Source: Bacteroidales bacterium (GTDB taxonomy: Bacteria; Bacteroidota; Bacteroidia; Bacteroidales; UBA932). Taken from it: a stretch of DNA of 45,149 bases. The stretch spans positions 1 to 45,149 of the forward strand of contig JAQWAL010000011.1 in assembly GCA_028707695.1 (NCBI GenBank). The letters run 5' to 3'. A program made the position numbers and the translations under genes. A model generated the notes under the pieces. That model was not told where the DNA came from, searched no databases, and was given only the letters and a program-made list of their open reading frames with translations. Numbering within the stretch: the stretch's first letter is position 1; each line of letters starts with the position of its first letter. Shown piece by piece: positions 42,676 through 45,149 of this stretch.

Positions 42676-43755
42676 ATGGTTGAAAGTACTCCTGCTACAC
42701 TGGAACTTGAGAATGGGTTAAAATTCAAAGGGTTCTCATTTGGTTACGACCAAGCCGTCCACGGTGAGGTCGTTTTTTCTACTGCTATGGTAGGATATCC
42801 TGAAAGTCTTACTGACCCCTCCTACTCTGGTCAGATTTTATGCGTTACCTTCCCTTTGGTAGGAAATTATGGTGTCCCATCTGATGAATTTATCGATGGT
42901 TTGTCAAAGCATTTTGAATCTGAAAAGATTCATGTTCGAGGATTGATAATTTCTGATTACTCGTTTGAATACAGTCACTGGAATGCAGCCAAAAGCTTGG
43001 ATACCTGGCTGAAAGAACACAAGGTTCCCGGTATTTATGGTGTTGATACAAGGGAGTTGACAAAGATATTAAGGGAAAAAGGTGCAATGCTTGGGTCAAT
43101 ACTACCTGAAGGTAATAAAGAAACTCAAGACAATTATGATCCAAACACCGAGAATCAAGTAGCCCTGGTAAGTTGCAAGGATATAATTAAATATGGACAT
43201 GGAGATAAGAAAGTAGTGTTAGTGGACTGTGGTGTCAAACACAACATAATACGCTGTCTTGTAAATAGGAATGTAGAGGTTATTCGTGTTCCTTGGGATT
43301 ATGACTTTACCAAATTGGACTTTGATGGGTTGTTTATATCCAATGGACCTGGGAATCCCGATTTTTGCTCTGCAACGGTAGACAACATCAAAAAAGTGGT
43401 TGAATCGGACAGGCCAAAACCCATATTCGGGATATGCATGGGAAATCAACTTCTTTCCAAGACAGCGGGAGCTAGTACTTATAAATTGAAATATGGGCAC
43501 AGGAGTCATAATCAGCCAGTAAGGATGAGTAATTCCACTAAGTGTTATATTACCTCACAAAACCATGGCTATGCAGTAGATGACACTGCTTTGGGTAGTG
43601 ATTGGGAACCACTATTTGTAAATATGAATGATGGAACAAATGAGGGCATCAGGCATAAATCAAAACCATTCTTTTCTTGCCAATTCCATCCAGAGGCCTC
43701 AAGTGGCCCTACAGATACTGAATTTTTATTTGACGACTTCATTAATCTTCTATAA
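42676..43755 (+). CDS. carA: Carbamoyl-phosphate synthase small (glutaminase) subunit
   Basis: It hydrolyses glutamine to supply ammonia to CarB for arginine and pyrimidine synthesis. The N-terminal CarA domain (1-150) is followed by the class I amidotransferase domain with C254 (FGICMGNQLL), H338 and E340 (CQFHPEAS). The 359-residue length is normal. It lies 9 bases before carB. Confidence 0.96.
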   Translation: MVESTPATLELENGLKFKGFSFGYDQAVHGEVVFSTAMVGYPESLTDPSYSGQILCVTFPLVGNYGVPSDEFIDGLSKHFESEKIHVRGLIISDYSFEYSHWNAAKSLDTWLKEHKVPGIYGVDTRELTKILREKGAMLGSILPEGNKETQDNYDPNTENQVALVSCKDIIKYGHGDKKVVLVDCGVKHNIIRCLVNRNVEVIRVPWDYDFTKLDFDGLFISNGPGNPDFCSATVDNIKKVVESDRPKPIFGICMGNQLLSKTAGASTYKLKYGHRSHNQPVRMSNSTKCYITSQNHGYAVDDTALGSDWEPLFVNMNDGTNEGIRHKSKPFFSCQFHPEASSGPTDTEFLFDDFINLL

Positions 43756-43764
43756 TCATAAAAA

Positions 43765-45149
43765 ATGGATAAAATCAACAAAGTCTTATTATTAGGATCG
43801 GGAGCCTTGAAAATTGGTGAAGCCGGGGAGTTTGATTATTCCGGTTCCCAGGCATTAAAAGCCATGAAAGAGGAGGGAATAACAACCGTCCTGATAAATC
43901 CCAATATTGCCACAGTTCAAACCTCAGAAGGAGTAGCTGACAAGATTTATTTTTTGCCTGTCACACCATATTTTGTAGAAGAAGTTATAAAAAAGGAGAA
44001 GCCTCAGGGTATACTTTTGGCATTTGGCGGGCAAACAGCATTGAATTGTGGCGTAGAGCTGTACAAGAGCGGAGTTTTTGAAAAATATAACCTGGAGGTT
44101 CTTGGCACCCCTGTTCAGGCAATCATGGATACAGAAGACAGGGAATTGTTTGTAAATAAACTTGACGAAATTCAAGTTAAAACAATTAAAAGTCATGCTG
44201 TAGAAACTATAGAAGGTGCAAAAAGCGCTGCAAAGGAGTTGGGCTATCCTGTGATTTTAAGAGCTGCATATGCTCTTGGAGGTATGGGAAGTGGATTTTG
44301 TGATAATGAAGAAGAACTTGAACAACTTTCTGAAAAAGCATTTTCATACTCTACACAGGTTCTGGTAGAAAAATCCTTGAAAGGGTGGAAAGAAATAGAA
44401 TACGAAGTAGTAAGGGACAGGTTTGATAATTGTATTACAGTATGTAACATGGAGAATTTTGATCCATTGGGTATTCATACTGGTGAAAGCATAGTGGTTG
44501 CACCTTCCCAAACACTGACAAACAAAGAGTTCCATCTATTAAGAGAGTTGTCAATTAAAATTGTAAGGCATATAGGTATTGTCGGCGAGTGTAACGTTCA
44601 ATATGCATTTGATCCTTATTCCGAAGATTACAGGGTTATTGAAGTCAATGCAAGGCTAAGCAGATCTTCTGCATTGGCATCAAAGGCAACAGGATATCCT
44701 TTGGCTTTTGTGGCAGCAAAATTGGGATTGGGATATGGTCTTTTCGATTTGAAAAATTCTGTGACTAAAAATACTCCAGCTTTCTTTGAACCTGCATTGG
44801 ATTATATAGTATGCAAGATTCCTAGATGGGATTTATCTAAATTCCACGGAGTTTCCAGGGAAATTGGATCCAGTATGAAAAGTGTGGGTGAGGTAATGTC
44901 AATTGGACGTAGTTTTGAAGAGGCAATCCAAAAGGGACTGAGGATGATTGGTCAGGGAGCGCATGGATTTGTAGCAAACAAAGAGATAAATGTAGAGGAT
45001 ATTGATAGATCTCTAAGAGAACCTACAGACAATCGTATCTTTGTCATATCCAAAGCTTTCCAGAAAGGGTATTCCATTGATCAGATACATGAACTAACTA
45101 AGATAGACAAATGGTTCCTGGTCAAGTTATTGAATATTGTCAAAACCTC
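43765..45149 (+). CDS. carB: Carbamoyl-phosphate synthase large subunit, 5-prime part
   Basis: The frame opens at ATG 43765 with [20 protein letters not shown] and stays open to the window edge, giving about 461 of the expected about 1070 residues. The visible part is the first pre-ATP-grasp domain ([25 protein letters not shown]) and the first ATP-grasp domain ([30 protein letters not shown]), which forms carboxyphosphate and carbamate. It is cut by the window end, not truncated biologically as far as can be seen. Confidence 0.95.
   Translation, partial: MDKINKVLLLGSGALKIGEAGEFDYSGSQALKAMKEEGITTVLINPNIATVQTSEGVADKIYFLPVTPYFVEEVIKKEKPQGILLAFGGQTALNCGVELYKSGVFEKYNLEVLGTPVQAIMDTEDRELFVNKLDEIQVKTIKSHAVETIEGAKSAAKELGYPVILRAAYALGGMGSGFCDNEEELEQLSEKAFSYSTQVLVEKSLKGWKEIEYEVVRDRFDNCITVCNMENFDPLGIHTGESIVVAPSQTLTNKEFHLLRELSIKIVRHIGIVGECNVQYAFDPYSEDYRVIEVNARLSRSSALASKATGYPLAFVAAKLGLGYGLFDLKNSVTKNTPAFFEPALDYIVCKIPRWDLSKFHGVSREIGSSMKSVGEVMSIGRSFEEAIQKGLRMIGQGAHGFVANKEINVEDIDRSLREPTDNRIFVISKAFQKGYSIDQIHELTKIDKWFLVKLLNIVKT

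Noticed and set aside
1-45149. CRISPR arrays, tRNA or rRNA genes, insertion sequences, phage genes, integration sites
   Set aside because: No regularly spaced repeats, no CCA-ended cloverleaf-like sequences, no transposase or integrase motifs, and no terminal inverted repeats were seen in either strand.

Overview
The window reads as chromosomal DNA of a Bacteroidota bacterium, most like Bacteroidales or a relative. It is AT-rich. The clues are Bacteroidetes-type families (a PorT-like barrel, YjbH-like outer-membrane proteins, an SbsA-like Ig lipoprotein, C69 dipeptidase, IspG with an insertion), promoter boxes of the TAnnTTTG type, and start codons that mostly lack a Shine-Dalgarno and sit after AAATTATG-like sequence. 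No tRNA, rRNA, CRISPR array, insertion sequence or phage gene is visible; both window edges fall in ordinary chromosome.

Left part (1-9150): two small coiled-coil proteins of unknown role, then a complete isoleucine/valine operon on the minus strand, transcribed ilvD-ilvB-ilvN-ilvC-ilvA-ilvE. Its leader (8686-9000) is the best find in the window. It holds a promoter, a 58-codon peptide ending in a run of Ile/Val/Leu codons, and two mutually exclusive hairpins just after the peptide stop. This is the architecture of ribosome-mediated attenuation, here worked out by eye from sequence alone.

Next (9155-14517) comes a pyruvate dehydrogenase operon on the plus strand (pdhA, pdhB, pdhC, lpdA) closed by a short lipoate-protein ligase-like gene. 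The E3 has normal FAD and disulfide motifs but a worn NAD-binding domain. It is followed by a DEAD-box helicase, a short-chain dehydrogenase, a membrane glycosyltransferase, a possible remnant of an SRAP (HMCES/YedK) gene and a shared bidirectional terminator.

Middle (18734-27494): Hsp20 and a three-gene outer-membrane cassette on the minus strand (two YjbH-like proteins around a lipoprotein with a surface-export-like signal). Then umuD-vanZ-umuC on the plus strand, and a cytoplasmic GH13 enzyme with a PPi-type phosphofructokinase on the minus strand.

Right part (27561-45149): a long, mostly plus-strand run of ligA, a flavodiiron protein, a FlK-like thioesterase, YihY, HydG, RelA/SpoT, an Ig-like lipoprotein, a PorT-like barrel and ispG. 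It continues with a convergent NfeD/ClpP-type membrane protease, a C69 dipeptidase, carA and the start of carB, which runs off the right edge. HydG and the flavodiiron protein point to an anaerobic or microaerobic lifestyle, while the PDH complex shows pyruvate oxidation by the lipoyl route. The only gene-free stretch over 300 bases is 8667-9154, which contains the ilv leader and the divergent pdh promoter.
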